Counted from the first letter of the stretch, positions 7,683 through 15,609 are shown. The stretch: DNA of 20,617 nt from Arthrobacter_H sp030452125 (GCA_052379645.1 JBQSYU010000034.1); one strand, 5' to 3'. Made by a program: numbers and translations. Notes: generated from the letters alone by a model not told the origin.

Positions 7683-9401
7683 ATGAAAATGAATAAGATC
7701 CTGGCGGTCGCCGCGACGGCTTCCGTCTTCGCGCTCTCCGCTTGTGGTGGCGCGAATAATGGCGACGGCAGCGATGGCGCTGATCAGTCGGCGGCGAAGC
7801 AGCCGGCCGCCGGTGTCGCCCCCAACACCGATCCGCTACCACAGCCCGAGGTCGGGCAGCTCTATAACAACCCGCAGGACCGCGACGACGTCAAGGATGG
7901 CGGGACACTGACCCTGCCGATCGGCGAGATCCCCCCGAACTTCAACGGGTTCAACATCGACGGCAACTCCGTCTATGTCAGCGACATCGATAATTGGACC
8001 TCCCCGACCCTGTGGAACTTCACCGAAAGCGGGGAAGCCAGCCCCGATGAGGACTACCTGCTCTCGGCCGAGCTGGTCAGTGAAGATCCCGAGACCGTCA
8101 AGTACGTGTTGAATCCGGATGCGAAGTGGAACAACGGGGACCAGATCACCTGGAAGGCCTTCGAAACCACGTGGAAGACCCAGAGCGGGAAAACTGATAA
8201 ATACAACCCCGCAGCCACGGATGGCTACGAGAACATCGAGAGCGTGAAGAAGGGCGAGGACGAGAAGGAAGCCATCGTCACCTTCAAGAAGTCGTTCTAC
8301 CCCTATGAAACGCTCTTCGGAGACCTGGAACATCCGAAGAACCTGGACGCAAAGTTCTATAAGACCGGCTGGGTCAACGATCCACATAACGAATTGCGGG
8401 CCGGCCCCTTCATGATCGATGAGCACTCCAAAACGGAGCTGACCCTGGTGCCCAACCCGAAATGGTGGGGTGAGAAGCCGAAGCTGGACAAGGTCGTCTA
8501 TAAGCAGATGGAATCCTCGGCTTCCATCAACGCCTTCCAGAACGGCGAGATCGACGCCACCGGCATTGGCACCGCCGACCGCCTGGCGCAGATCAAGGAC
8601 ATGGATGATGTGCAGCTCCGTCGTGGCTTCGACAGCTCCGTCGCCGTCTACACGTTCGGGCAGGACAGCCCGCTGTTCGAGAACGATTACGCCCGTAAGG
8701 CCTTCTCGCTTTCGACCGACCGCAAACAGCTCCAGGAAATCGCCTATAAGGGAATGGACTGGGAAGAGCCGCTTCCGGGCTCGGAGGTGCTCTACCCCTG
8801 GATGCCGACCTACGTGGACAACCTGGACGGCTTCGAATACGACGTCGACGCCGCCAAGCAGCTCATGGAGGACAACGGCTGGGCCATGAACGACGACGGG
8901 TACTACGCCAAGGACGGCAAGGTCGCGGAATTCAAATACGTGAACTTCGGCGATGACCCCATCTCCGATGCGCGGGCCCGTGCCCAGCAGTCGATGTCCA
9001 AGAAGGCCGGGCTGAAGATGGAGATCGACAACAAGAAGAGCGCCGACTTCTCCGAGACCCTCTCCAGTGGTGCCTTCGACGTGGTGATCATGCGCTGGAG
9101 CCAGGGTGACCCCTACGGCTACGCCTGGGCCTGCCAGCTCTACTGCTCGGATTCCGAAAGCAACTTCTCCGGCGTGGGCGATGACGAAGTCGACGAAATG
9201 ATGAAGAAGGTCACGACGGTGGCCGATCAGGACGAAGCGCTGAAGCTCGCCAGCAAGGCGGAAACGAAGGCCTTGGAACACTTCGGGACCCTGCCGCTGA
9301 GCAATGGGCCTGATATGTCAGCCGTGAAGAAGGGACTGGCCAACTTCGGTCCTTCGGGATGGAAGGTTGAAGAACCGGAAAACGTCGGCTGGGAGAAGTA
9401 G
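7683..9401 (+). CDS. Peptide-binding lipoprotein of the ABC importer (SBP_bac_5 family)
   Basis: The start is ATG 7683, with GGGAG eight bases upstream. The product has 572 residues and begins with a lipoprotein signal peptide whose lipobox LSAC places the lipid-anchored cysteine at residue 21, followed by a Gly/Asp/Ser-rich linker. The body is a family 5 extracellular solute-binding protein: features include YVLNPDAKWNNGDQITW, LRAGPFMIDEHSKTELTLVPNPKWWG and the C-terminal region with the pair of Cys in WACQLYC. It captures peptides at the outer membrane face and delivers them to the permeases encoded upstream. Encoded last in the operon, after a hairpin, and followed by a terminator-like stem. 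An upstream in-frame ATG at 7668 is less likely because it would put extra residues before the basic signal-peptide start. Confidence 0.92.
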   Translation: MKMNKILAVAATASVFALSACGGANNGDGSDGADQSAAKQPAAGVAPNTDPLPQPEVGQLYNNPQDRDDVKDGGTLTLPIGEIPPNFNGFNIDGNSVYVSDIDNWTSPTLWNFTESGEASPDEDYLLSAELVSEDPETVKYVLNPDAKWNNGDQITWKAFETTWKTQSGKTDKYNPAATDGYENIESVKKGEDEKEAIVTFKKSFYPYETLFGDLEHPKNLDAKFYKTGWVNDPHNELRAGPFMIDEHSKTELTLVPNPKWWGEKPKLDKVVYKQMESSASINAFQNGEIDATGIGTADRLAQIKDMDDVQLRRGFDSSVAVYTFGQDSPLFENDYARKAFSLSTDRKQLQEIAYKGMDWEEPLPGSEVLYPWMPTYVDNLDGFEYDVDAAKQLMEDNGWAMNDDGYYAKDGKVAEFKYVNFGDDPISDARARAQQSMSKKAGLKMEIDNKKSADFSETLSSGAFDVVIMRWSQGDPYGYAWACQLYCSDSESNFSGVGDDEVDEMMKKVTTVADQDEALKLASKAETKALEHFGTLPLSNGPDMSAVKKGLANFGPSGWKVEEPENVGWEK

Positions 9402-9420
9402 GTCCAGCTAGCAGATTCCT

Positions 9421-9451
9421 GTGGCCGATCCCCTCCTCGGGGATCGGCCAC
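9421..9451 (+). terminator. Strong 13-bp stem-loop ending the importer operon
   Basis: GTGGCCGATCCCC (9421-9433) pairs perfectly with GGGGATCGGCCAC (9439-9451) around a five-base loop. It lies 19 bases after the binding-protein stop and between convergent genes, so it may act on both strands. There is no clear U-run on the plus strand, which is common for actinobacterial terminators. Confidence 0.7.
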
Positions 9452-9505
9452 ACCTCATTAAACCGACGGTCGTCCAAGGGGACCCGCCTGCATGACCGCG
9501 GAAGG

Positions 9506-9950
9506 CTACCGGGGCGCGTTCGCCTCGAGCCGGTCGATGACCGGTTTCAGTGCGAACAGCACCAGGGAGGCGATCACGGCAGCCACCAGCGCGGTCAACG
9601 TAGAGGTCACCACGAGGGAGAACAAACCGGTCAAGACCGCCAGCCCGGCCAGCAGGGACAAGGCTTCCCGGGCCACCCGAAGATCCCGGGGAAGGAACGA
9701 CCTCAGAACGAACTCCACGAATTCAACGGCCACCAGCCACGCCAGGAGGAAGCCGATCAAAATCACGGCGCCCCAGGCCAACACACCGGGTTTGAAATCG
9801 CCCAACCCGGGAATGGCCACGGCGGCACCGAGACCGACGGCCAGCGGGACCGCAACCAACAGCACGCTGCCGGCCAGCAACAGGGCCAAAACAGCGATGC
9901 CGCCGAGGCCCAACGGCTCGGTGTTCCGGTCCCGCGGTAAGCCTGTCATG
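9506..9950 (-). CDS. Unknown small membrane protein
   Basis: From ATG 9950-9948 the product is 148 residues. Hydrophobic stretches occur at about residues 14-45 (possibly two short helices), 55-80 and 95-135 (two helices), and a short basic C-terminus DRLEANAPR follows. The frame stays open upstream to a TTG at 10066, which would give 186 residues, but the added part is Arg/Pro-rich with no good ribosome-binding site. The start is therefore uncertain. I do not recognise the family. It is convergent with the importer operon across a stem-loop and divergent from the amidase gene. The long hydrophobic segments and their GC-rich third positions make it more than a shadow frame. Confidence 0.65.
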
Positions 9951-10113
9951 GGGGATACGCTGCCACGTCGAAGGGCTCGTACCAAGACACCGGGCCGCAG
10001 GTCAGGCCAAGGATTGGAGTCCGAGGCACCGCTCCGGCCGTCGGGGTGTTCCCGAGGGCCGGTCAACGGTGGAGACTGGAGGTCGAGGTAGCCACCACGA
10101 AACCGGGGAAATT

Positions 10114-11613
10114 GTGAACGAAATCCAGCAGATGTCAGCCACCGCCCTGGTGGGTGCCATCCGCCGTCGGGACGTTTCAGCCCGGGAAGCGGTGCAATCC
10201 CAGTTGGACCGCATTACCGCAGTGAATCCGGTGGTCAACGCCGTGGTCACCCTGGCACCAGAAGAAGCCTTGGATCGCGCAGATGCGGCCGACCGGCTGA
10301 CGCTCTCCGGGGCCGACCTGCCACCGTTGCACGGGTTGCCGATGACCCATAAGGACACCCATGACGTGGCCGGGATGCGCAGCACCCAGGGCTCCCCGCT
10401 GCTGGCCAAGCACGTTCCCGACATCGACGCTCCCATCGTGGCACGGTTGCACACCGCCGGGGTGATCTCCACGGGCAAGAGCAACGTCCCCGAATTCGCC
10501 GCCGGCTCGCATACCTTCAACACGGTCTTCGGGACGACAACGAACCCCTACGACCCCACCCTTAGCGCCGGAGGATCTTCCGGCGGGCTGGCCGCCGCCC
10601 TCGCCGCCAGCATCCAACCGCTGGGCGACGGATCCGATATGGGAGGCTCGCTACGCATTCCGGCCTCGTTCTGCCACGTCGTCGGATTCCGTCCCTCCCA
10701 CGGGGTGATCCCGATGCCCGCCGTCGACAACGATTGGGCGTGGCTCTCGCGCACCGGACCGATGGCGAGAACCGTGGAGGACATTGCCCTGTTCATGGCG
10801 GCCACCGCTGGCCCCTCCGAACGCGTCCTGCCCTCGGCACCGTTGACCGGCTCCTCCTTTGCCGGGATCTTCGGCGGTGCCGGGGGAGCGCCTGGCGATG
10901 CGGATCCCGGTGATCTGCGCGGGGTGCGGATTGGGTGGAGCCCCGACTTCGGGCTCGACGTCCCGGTACAGGCCGAGGTCCTGGACGTACTGCACAGCCA
11001 ATTACGCCACTTCGAAGAGGCCGACGCGATCATCGAGGAGGCGTCCCTCGACTTCACCGGGGCCGACCTGGTGTTCGAACGCACCCGGGCCACCGATTTC
11101 GCCGCAGGGTTGGGCCCGCTGGTGGAAAGCCACCGCGACCGGATCAAACCGGAGGTCTGCTGGAACGTCGACGCCGGGTGGTCGCTGACCGCCACCGAGC
11201 TCATCGCAGCCACGGCCGCGAGAACCCGCCTGGCCGCGGCCACCCGCGACTTCTTTTCCCGCTACGATCTCTTCCTCAGCCCTGCCGCCCAGGTCCTGCC
11301 CTTCGACGCGAGAGAGCGCTATCCCGGGGCAATCAATGGAACCGCAGCGACGTCGTACCTGGACTGGATGCGCTCGGCCTCCCTGCTCTCGGCCACCGGA
11401 CTGCCCGTCCTGGCGCTCCCGGCAGGATTGAGCGGCTCCGGACTCCCGGTGGGCTTCCAACTGGCAACGAACCACTACCGCGATGTCGAGCTGCTGCGTT
11501 ACGCCCGGGCCTTTGAAGCCCGGGCGGGCTGCGGCGGACAGCGACCGGACCTGGTTCCCGGAACCGGCCAGGCGCACCGGCCGGTGGTCACCGTGGGTCC
11601 CGGACAGGGATGA
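10114..11613 (+). CDS. Amidase-signature family hydrolase
   Basis: From GTG 10114 (GGGGA six bases upstream) the product is 499 residues, typical for the family. The Ser-cisSer-Lys triad is visible: Lys80 in LPMTHKDTHD, cis-Ser155 in SAGGSSGGLAAALA and nucleophile Ser179 in GSDMGGSLRIPA. Their spacings of 75 and 24 residues equal those of fatty acid amide hydrolase (Lys142, Ser217, Ser241). Such enzymes hydrolyse C-N amide bonds, but the substrate ranges from small amides to peptides and nylon oligomers. GatA is unlikely because no gatB or gatC lies nearby. No signal peptide is seen, so it is probably cytosolic. It follows the peptide importer but is separated by a terminator and an opposite-strand gene, so a shared pathway is speculative. 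Confidence 0.88.
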   Translation: MNEIQQMSATALVGAIRRRDVSAREAVQSQLDRITAVNPVVNAVVTLAPEEALDRADAADRLTLSGADLPPLHGLPMTHKDTHDVAGMRSTQGSPLLAKHVPDIDAPIVARLHTAGVISTGKSNVPEFAAGSHTFNTVFGTTTNPYDPTLSAGGSSGGLAAALAASIQPLGDGSDMGGSLRIPASFCHVVGFRPSHGVIPMPAVDNDWAWLSRTGPMARTVEDIALFMAATAGPSERVLPSAPLTGSSFAGIFGGAGGAPGDADPGDLRGVRIGWSPDFGLDVPVQAEVLDVLHSQLRHFEEADAIIEEASLDFTGADLVFERTRATDFAAGLGPLVESHRDRIKPEVCWNVDAGWSLTATELIAATAARTRLAAATRDFFSRYDLFLSPAAQVLPFDARERYPGAINGTAATSYLDWMRSASLLSATGLPVLALPAGLSGSGLPVGFQLATNHYRDVELLRYARAFEARAGCGGQRPDLVPGTGQAHRPVVTVGPGQG

Positions 11614-11696
11614 CGGGCCGCCGTTCTTCCCCCCTGGTGGGGAATACGATGGAAGGGCGATCTCACGTTTCCCCACTGTCAGGCGTCTACAGGGTG

Positions 11697-12200
11697 ATGA
11701 AGAATAAACAGGCCTTCGAAACCGTCGTTGAACGGCATGGCAGAACCGTGCTGCGCGTGTGCCGTGCCGTCCTGGGCCCCGGAGCCGATGCCGACGACGC
11801 CTGGTCCGAGACATTCCTGGCCGCCCTGCAGGCCTGGCCCGGAGTCGACGCCGAGACGAACATGCAGGCCTGGCTGGTCACCGTCGCCCACCGCAAGGCC
11901 CTCGACGTGACCCGTGCCCGCGCCCGTCAGGCACTTCCTGCCGCATACCTGCCCGAACAGACCTCCCCGTGGGGCACCCCGGGGACGGGCGAACCGGAAC
12001 TCTGGGCCGCGGTGGGGCAACTCCCCACCCGTCAACGACTCGCGGTGGCCTACTACTATCTCGGCGGCCTGAAGCACACCGAAACTGCGGAGCTGATCGG
12101 CGGTACCGCCGAGGCCGTGCGTCGTGCCGCCGCCGACGGACTGAACACCCTGCGCCGGACCTACGGGGCCGACGCCTTCCGGGAAGGAACCCTGAGATGA
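11697..12200 (+). CDS. ECF-like RNA polymerase sigma factor, first gene of an alkylation-repair operon
   Basis: The 167-residue protein has a sigma-70 region 2 (FETVVERHGRTVLRVCRAVLG...DAWSETFLAALQAWP...AWLVTVAHRKALDVTRAR) and a region 4 helix-turn-helix (LPTRQRLAVAYYYLGGLKHTETAELIGGTAEAVRRAAADGLNTLRR). There is no region 1.1 or clear region 3, so it is group IV (ECF) size. The start is uncertain. ATG 11697 matches the expected family N-terminus but lacks a spaced ribosome-binding site, while ATG 11649 has GGGGA six bases upstream. Its stop overlaps the ATG of the alkyltransferase gene (ATGA at 12197-12200). No anti-sigma gene is present. The coupling to two DNA-alkylation repair genes suggests it directs an alkylation response, possibly including its own operon; this is inferred. 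Confidence 0.83.
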   Translation: MKNKQAFETVVERHGRTVLRVCRAVLGPGADADDAWSETFLAALQAWPGVDAETNMQAWLVTVAHRKALDVTRARARQALPAAYLPEQTSPWGTPGTGEPELWAAVGQLPTRQRLAVAYYYLGGLKHTETAELIGGTAEAVRRAAADGLNTLRRTYGADAFREGTLR

Positions 12201-12781
12201 ACACCGAAATCCCCGCTGAAACGGCGCACCTGGCCTCCCTGCGGGCGGAGCTGGCCGAACGGGCCGAGAAAGCCGAGCTGCTCGACGTCGCCTACCGGAG
12301 GGTCGACAGCCCCGTGGGACCGCTGCTGCTGGCTGCCACCGCGCGGGGACTGGTGCGGGTCGCGTTCGAACGGGAGGACTTCGACGCCGTGGTCGACTCC
12401 CTGGCAACACGACTGGGCAGCCGCATCCTGAGTGGCACGGCCCGGCTCGATGACGCGGCCCGCGAGGTCGAGGAGTACTTCAGCGGGAACCGCCGGCACT
12501 TCGACCTGGAGTTGGACCGGTCGCTCTCAGCCGGCTTCCGGCTCGAGGTCCAGCGCTACCTCCCGCGGATCGACTACGGCCGGACGCTGAGCTACGCCCA
12601 GGTCGCCGACTCGGTGGGCAATCCGCAAGCGGTACGGGCCGTGGGCTCGGCCTGTGCCAGAAACCCGCTGCCGATCGTCGTCCCATGCCACCGGGTGGTG
12701 CGCACCGACGGCTCACTGGGCGGATACATCGGTGGGCTGGAGGCCAAGAAGGCCTTGCTGGGTCTGGAAGCTGCCGCATGA
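12197..12781 (+). CDS. ogt: Methylated-DNA--protein-cysteine methyltransferase (O6-alkylguanine repair)
   Basis: The 194-residue protein carries the suicide-acceptor motif VVPCHRVV with Cys164, the Arg finger region RAVGSACARNPL before it, and GSLGGYIGG...K..LLGLE after it. The stretch SACARNPL...PCHRVVR is close to the C-terminal domain of Ada (known family form SACAANKL...PCHRVVR). It removes alkyl groups from O6-alkylguanine in DNA by irreversible transfer to the cysteine. Residues 1-30 are an extra charged, helix-prone extension (TAHLASLRAELAERAEKAELL) not needed for the standard two-domain fold. The gene overlaps the sigma-factor gene upstream and alkB downstream by ATGA junctions, so the three are translationally coupled. 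The extension might contact the sigma factor; that is hypothesis only. Confidence 0.93.
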   Translation: MNTEIPAETAHLASLRAELAERAEKAELLDVAYRRVDSPVGPLLLAATARGLVRVAFEREDFDAVVDSLATRLGSRILSGTARLDDAAREVEEYFSGNRRHFDLELDRSLSAGFRLEVQRYLPRIDYGRTLSYAQVADSVGNPQAVRAVGSACARNPLPIVVPCHRVVRTDGSLGGYIGGLEAKKALLGLEAAA

Positions 12782-13452
12782 GCGGGGAGGCGCTGTTCGG
12801 CGACGACCTCTTGCATCGGCCGCGCCGCGAGCTGGCCCCCGGGGCCATCTGGGTGCCCGGCTGGCTACGGCTGGACCAGCAACGGTGGATCGTGGACCGT
12901 TTCCACGAGTGGGTCAACGGTCCGGTGCCGATCCGTTCGGCCCGGGTCGGCGGACACGAGATGAGCGTGAAAACCGTTTGCCTGGGCTGGCATTGGCGTC
13001 CCTATGAATACACGCGCGAGGCCGTGGACGTCAACGGCAACCGGGTGCTGGACGTTCCCGACTGGCTGGTGAGGTTGGGGCGCAAGGCCGTGGTCGAGGC
13101 CACCGGCGATCCCCGGGCCGGGGAGGCCTACACCCCGGATACCGCCCTGGTGAACCACTACGACGCCGCCGCGCACATGGGCATGCACCAGGACCGGGAC
13201 GAACGCTCTCGGGCGCCGGTGGCCTCGTTGTCCATCGGGGATACCTGCCGTTTCCGTTTCGGGAACACCGAGCACCGGAACAAACCGTATGAGGATATCG
13301 ACCTGGTCTCCGGGGACCTCTTCGTCTTCGGCGGGCCCTCCCGGCTGGCCTACCACGGGGTGACCAGGATGCGCCCGGGGACCGCCCCGGCCGGCTGCGG
13401 GGTGGAGACCGGGCGCATCAACATCACGCTGCGCGAAACCGGGTTGGGCTAG
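12778..13452 (+). CDS. alkB: Alpha-ketoglutarate-dependent DNA dealkylase AlkB
   Basis: The 224-residue protein starts at ATG 12778, inside an ATGA overlap with ogt. The Fe(II) ligands are visible as His137 and Asp139 in MHQDRDE, and His193 in LAYHGV. The 2-oxoglutarate-binding RxNxTxR motif is R213-I-N215-I-T-L-R219. The preceding NHYD matches the NxY segment of AlkB. The enzyme oxidatively removes methyl groups from 1-methyladenine and 3-methylcytosine. It completes a three-gene unit that handles both O6- and N-alkyl lesions. An earlier in-frame ATG at 12685 lies within ogt and is rejected. The length fits AlkB (about 216 residues in E. coli), and all catalytic residues are present. Confidence 0.95.
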   Translation: MSGEALFGDDLLHRPRRELAPGAIWVPGWLRLDQQRWIVDRFHEWVNGPVPIRSARVGGHEMSVKTVCLGWHWRPYEYTREAVDVNGNRVLDVPDWLVRLGRKAVVEATGDPRAGEAYTPDTALVNHYDAAAHMGMHQDRDERSRAPVASLSIGDTCRFRFGNTEHRNKPYEDIDLVSGDLFVFGGPSRLAYHGVTRMRPGTAPAGCGVETGRINITLRETGLG

Positions 13453-13479
13453 CGTTTCGACCCGGGGCGGTACCGCGGT

Positions 13480-14835
13480 TCAGAAGGAGAATCGGGCCAG
13501 GGCCTCCAGGTAGGCCTCGTGGAAGGTGGGGAACTGGGGGACCTGATCGCGCAGGGTCTCGATCGGGATCGAGGTGCGAATGGCCAACGCCGCATGGTGG
13601 ATCCACTCGGCCGCCTCCGGACCCACAGCCCAGGCGCCCAGCAGCACCTGCCGGTCGGTGTCGGCGAGCAGACCCAGCCGTGCGGCCGGCTCGGGCTCGT
13701 CGATCCACGGTTTGGCCAGGGCCGCGGTGACGTCCAGTTCCACGGATTCCACCGAGAGGCCCTCGTCGGTGGCCTGCTGGCGGGTCAGCCCGACGCAGGC
13801 GATATCGGGGATGCCGAAGACCACCCGCGGGATCCCGTCATAGTGGGCCGTGCGCCCGCGGCCGAGGATCGCGTCGGCGACGAGGCGGCCCTGGTATTTG
13901 GCCACATGGGTGAAGGGCAGCACCGCGTTGACATCGCCGATGGCCCAGACGCCTTCGGCGGCCCGGCAGGTGCCATCCACCGGGATCTCGCCCTTCTTTC
14001 CCAGCGTGATGCCTGCGGTGTCAGCCCCCAGCTCGTCGGTGTTCGGGCGCCGGCCCGTCGCGAATACGACGACGTCCGCGGCTACTTCGGGTACGTCTCC
14101 ACCCTCGAGTTCGAGCACGCTGTCCCCACCCTCACGTCGGGCCCGGGTGGGGGAGGAGTCCAGCAGGACGCGGACCCCGGCTCCCTCGAGCTGTTCGAGG
14201 GTCAGTTCCCCGACGCGCGGTTCCTCGCGGGATAGGAGCGCCGAACCGCGGTGGACCAATGTGGTTTCCACCCCGAAGTGGGCCAGGAACGTGGCGGTCT
14301 CCACCCCGACGGCACTACCCCCGACGACGACGGCACGGGCCGGCAACGTGGTCGCGGTGTAGATCTCACGGTTGGCCCAGGCCACGATGTCTTGTAGCCC
14401 CGGAATCCGGGGGAACACCGGCGTCGTCCCGGTGGCGATGATGACGTGGGTGGCTTCCAGCTCCCGTTCGCCGACCGAAATGCGCCCGGGGCCGGTGAAG
14501 CGTCCCGCTCCCCGGACAACGGTGGCGCCGCGTTTTTCGTAGCCTTTCACCTGGGCCGAATCGTCGAGGTGGCGGATCATGGTGTCCCGGTAGTCGCTGG
14601 CCGCGGACCAGTCGAGTTCGGCGCCCGTGACCCCGGGGGTGGCGCGGGCTTCGGTGCGGACCTGCGCCGGCCGCAGTAGCGTCTTGGAGGGGATACACGC
14701 CCAATAGCCGCATTCCCCGCCGATCAGTTCGCGCTCGACGACGGCGACGTCGAGCCCGGCTTTGAGCAAACGGCCCGCGGCCACTTCGCCGCCGGGGCCC
14801 ATGCCCAGAATGATGACATCGAAAGTGTTCTCCAT
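13480..14835 (-). CDS. FAD-dependent pyridine nucleotide-disulfide reductase-like protein
   Basis: The 451-residue protein starts at ATG 14835, with GGTGGGGA upstream. It has an N-terminal FAD-binding segment VIILGMGPGGEVAAGRL and the redox-disulfide motif GGECGYWACIPSK with Cys42 and Cys47 in the C-x4-C spacing of dihydrolipoamide dehydrogenase and mercuric reductase. It also has an NAD(P)H-binding segment VVVGGSAVGVETA, the second FAD motif GVWAIGDVN, and a dimerisation domain. The usual C-terminal HPTxxE catalytic pair reads F435-P-T-F-H-E440: Glu is kept, but the His position is Phe. It is therefore probably not a classical lipoamide or glutathione reductase; the substrate is unknown. It lies 56 bases after the XRE-cupin regulator gene and is probably co-transcribed with it. 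Confidence 0.87.
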   Translation of the reverse strand: MENTFDVIILGMGPGGEVAAGRLLKAGLDVAVVERELIGGECGYWACIPSKTLLRPAQVRTEARATPGVTGAELDWSAASDYRDTMIRHLDDSAQVKGYEKRGATVVRGAGRFTGPGRISVGERELEATHVIIATGTTPVFPRIPGLQDIVAWANREIYTATTLPARAVVVGGSAVGVETATFLAHFGVETTLVHRGSALLSREEPRVGELTLEQLEGAGVRVLLDSSPTRARREGGDSVLELEGGDVPEVAADVVVFATGRRPNTDELGADTAGITLGKKGEIPVDGTCRAAEGVWAIGDVNAVLPFTHVAKYQGRLVADAILGRGRTAHYDGIPRVVFGIPDIACVGLTRQQATDEGLSVESVELDVTAALAKPWIDEPEPAARLGLLADTDRQVLLGAWAVGPEAAEWIHHAALAIRTSIPIETLRDQVPQFPTFHEAYLEALARFSF

Positions 14836-14891
14836 GTCCCCACCGTCCCACCTTCGACGGGCCCGGAACAGGGGTGGGGAGGTGGCGGCGG

Positions 14892-15500
14892 CTAGGCCTG
14901 GCTCAACGGCCCGGCGGGACCCTCCATCACCGTGGCCGCCGGATAGTGCACCACCACGGAGAAGGAGGCGGCCGAACGGCCTGCATTGCTGTAGCTGTGC
15001 TCGATGTCCCCGCCGTGGGTGGCCGAATCCCCGGCAGCCAACACCACCGAGGTGTCGTTGACCCCGAGGGTCAGCTGGCCCGAATGCACGGCGACCAGTT
15101 CCCGGGTCCCCGGCGGGTGCGGGGTGCTGTGGTGGGTTTCGCCCACCGCCATGCGCCACTCCCAGAGTTCGGAGACATTGGCTCCGCCGAGGCTGCCGGC
15201 CAGATGGGCCGTCCCGCCGTCGTCCCCCTCCCAGAGCAGCGGCCCTTCCCCTGACCTGCGGACCTGGAAGGCATCGGGCTCGCCGGCATCCACCAGCGAC
15301 GCGAAGGCCACCCCGAGGGCGTCGGAAATGCCGGAAAGCACGGCGATGGAGGGGTTCGCCTGGCCTTGTTCGATCGCCACCAGCGTCCGCCGGCTGACCC
15401 CTGAACGGGTGGCCACCTCTTCGAGGGACCATTGGCGGGCCGTCCGGCGGGCGCGGATGCGCTGGCCGATCAGCGTGGCGATGTCCTGATTGCCGGTCAC
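14892..15500 (-). CDS. XRE-family transcriptional regulator with C-terminal cupin domain
   Basis: The start is GTG 15500, with AAGGA seven bases upstream. The 202-residue product has an N-terminal XRE helix-turn-helix (residues about 10-66: IGQRIRARRTARQWSLEEVATRSGVSRRTLVAIEQGQANPSIAVLSGISDALG). A cupin_2 domain (about 85-195: ELVAVHSGQLTLGVNDTSVVLAAGDSATHGGDIEHSYSNAG) probably senses a small ligand. This architecture is common in repressors of neighbouring metabolic or export genes. It diverges from the MFS transporter gene, and the spacer contains a cluster of symmetrical half-sites at 15556-15593. Autoregulation and control of the transporter are therefore likely. The ligand is not evident. 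The flavoprotein gene follows in the same direction. Confidence 0.92.
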   Translation of the reverse strand: MTGNQDIATLIGQRIRARRTARQWSLEEVATRSGVSRRTLVAIEQGQANPSIAVLSGISDALGVAFASLVDAGEPDAFQVRRSGEGPLLWEGDDGGTAHLAGSLGGANVSELWEWRMAVGETHHSTPHPPGTRELVAVHSGQLTLGVNDTSVVLAAGDSATHGGDIEHSYSNAGRSAASFSVVVHYPAATVMEGPAGPLSQA

Positions 15501-15555
15501 GGGGATTCCTTTCGTGGAGCGGAGACCATTCTACGCCAACGAGAGACCACCGGCC

Positions 15556-15593
15556 CATAGTGATGCACTGCATAGTGCAATATTGTGCACTAT
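15556..15593. promoter_or_regulatory. Clustered operator of AGTGCA/TGCACT half-sites
   Basis: ATAGTGCA (15572-15579) and TGCACTAT (15586-15593) form a perfect 8-6-8 palindrome. It overlaps GCACT-GCAT-AGTGC (15565-15578), and CATAGTG at 15556-15562 repeats at 15571-15577, 15 bases apart. The cluster lies directly before the MFS start and between it and the XRE-cupin gene, the standard place for that regulator's operator. TTATGC (15597-15602), seven bases before the MFS ATG, may be the -10 box, which would put the operator over the promoter. Confidence 0.7.
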
Positions 15594-15609
15594 TCGTTAT
15601 GCTGGTTCG

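Noticed and set aside
7836..9281. A 481-residue minus-strand open frame opposite the binding protein
   Set aside because: It mirrors a clear lipoprotein gene, has no ribosome-binding site or recognisable domain, and follows from GC-biased third positions.
10114..11613. GatA subunit of the Glu-tRNA(Gln) amidotransferase
   Set aside because: No gatB or gatC is nearby, and the sequence reads as a stand-alone amidase; GatA is normally clustered with its partners.
11638..11675. TGGGGAA...TTCCCCA inverted repeat and GGAAT/CGTC elements before the sigma gene as an ECF autoregulatory promoter
   Set aside because: The spacing between the GGAA and CGTC/CGTT elements does not fit an ECF promoter (about 16 bases expected). 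The 24-base spacer also makes a weak hairpin.
11759..12196. Extension of the alkyltransferase frame upstream into the sigma gene as a fusion protein
   Set aside because: The upstream part is Arg/Pro-rich shadow sequence. The ATGA overlap gives a natural start at 12197.
13467..13476. Palindrome GCGGTACCGC between convergent alkB and flavoprotein genes as a terminator
   Set aside because: The symmetry has no loop and no U-tract, and the stem is too short; it is likely a chance palindrome in GC-rich DNA.
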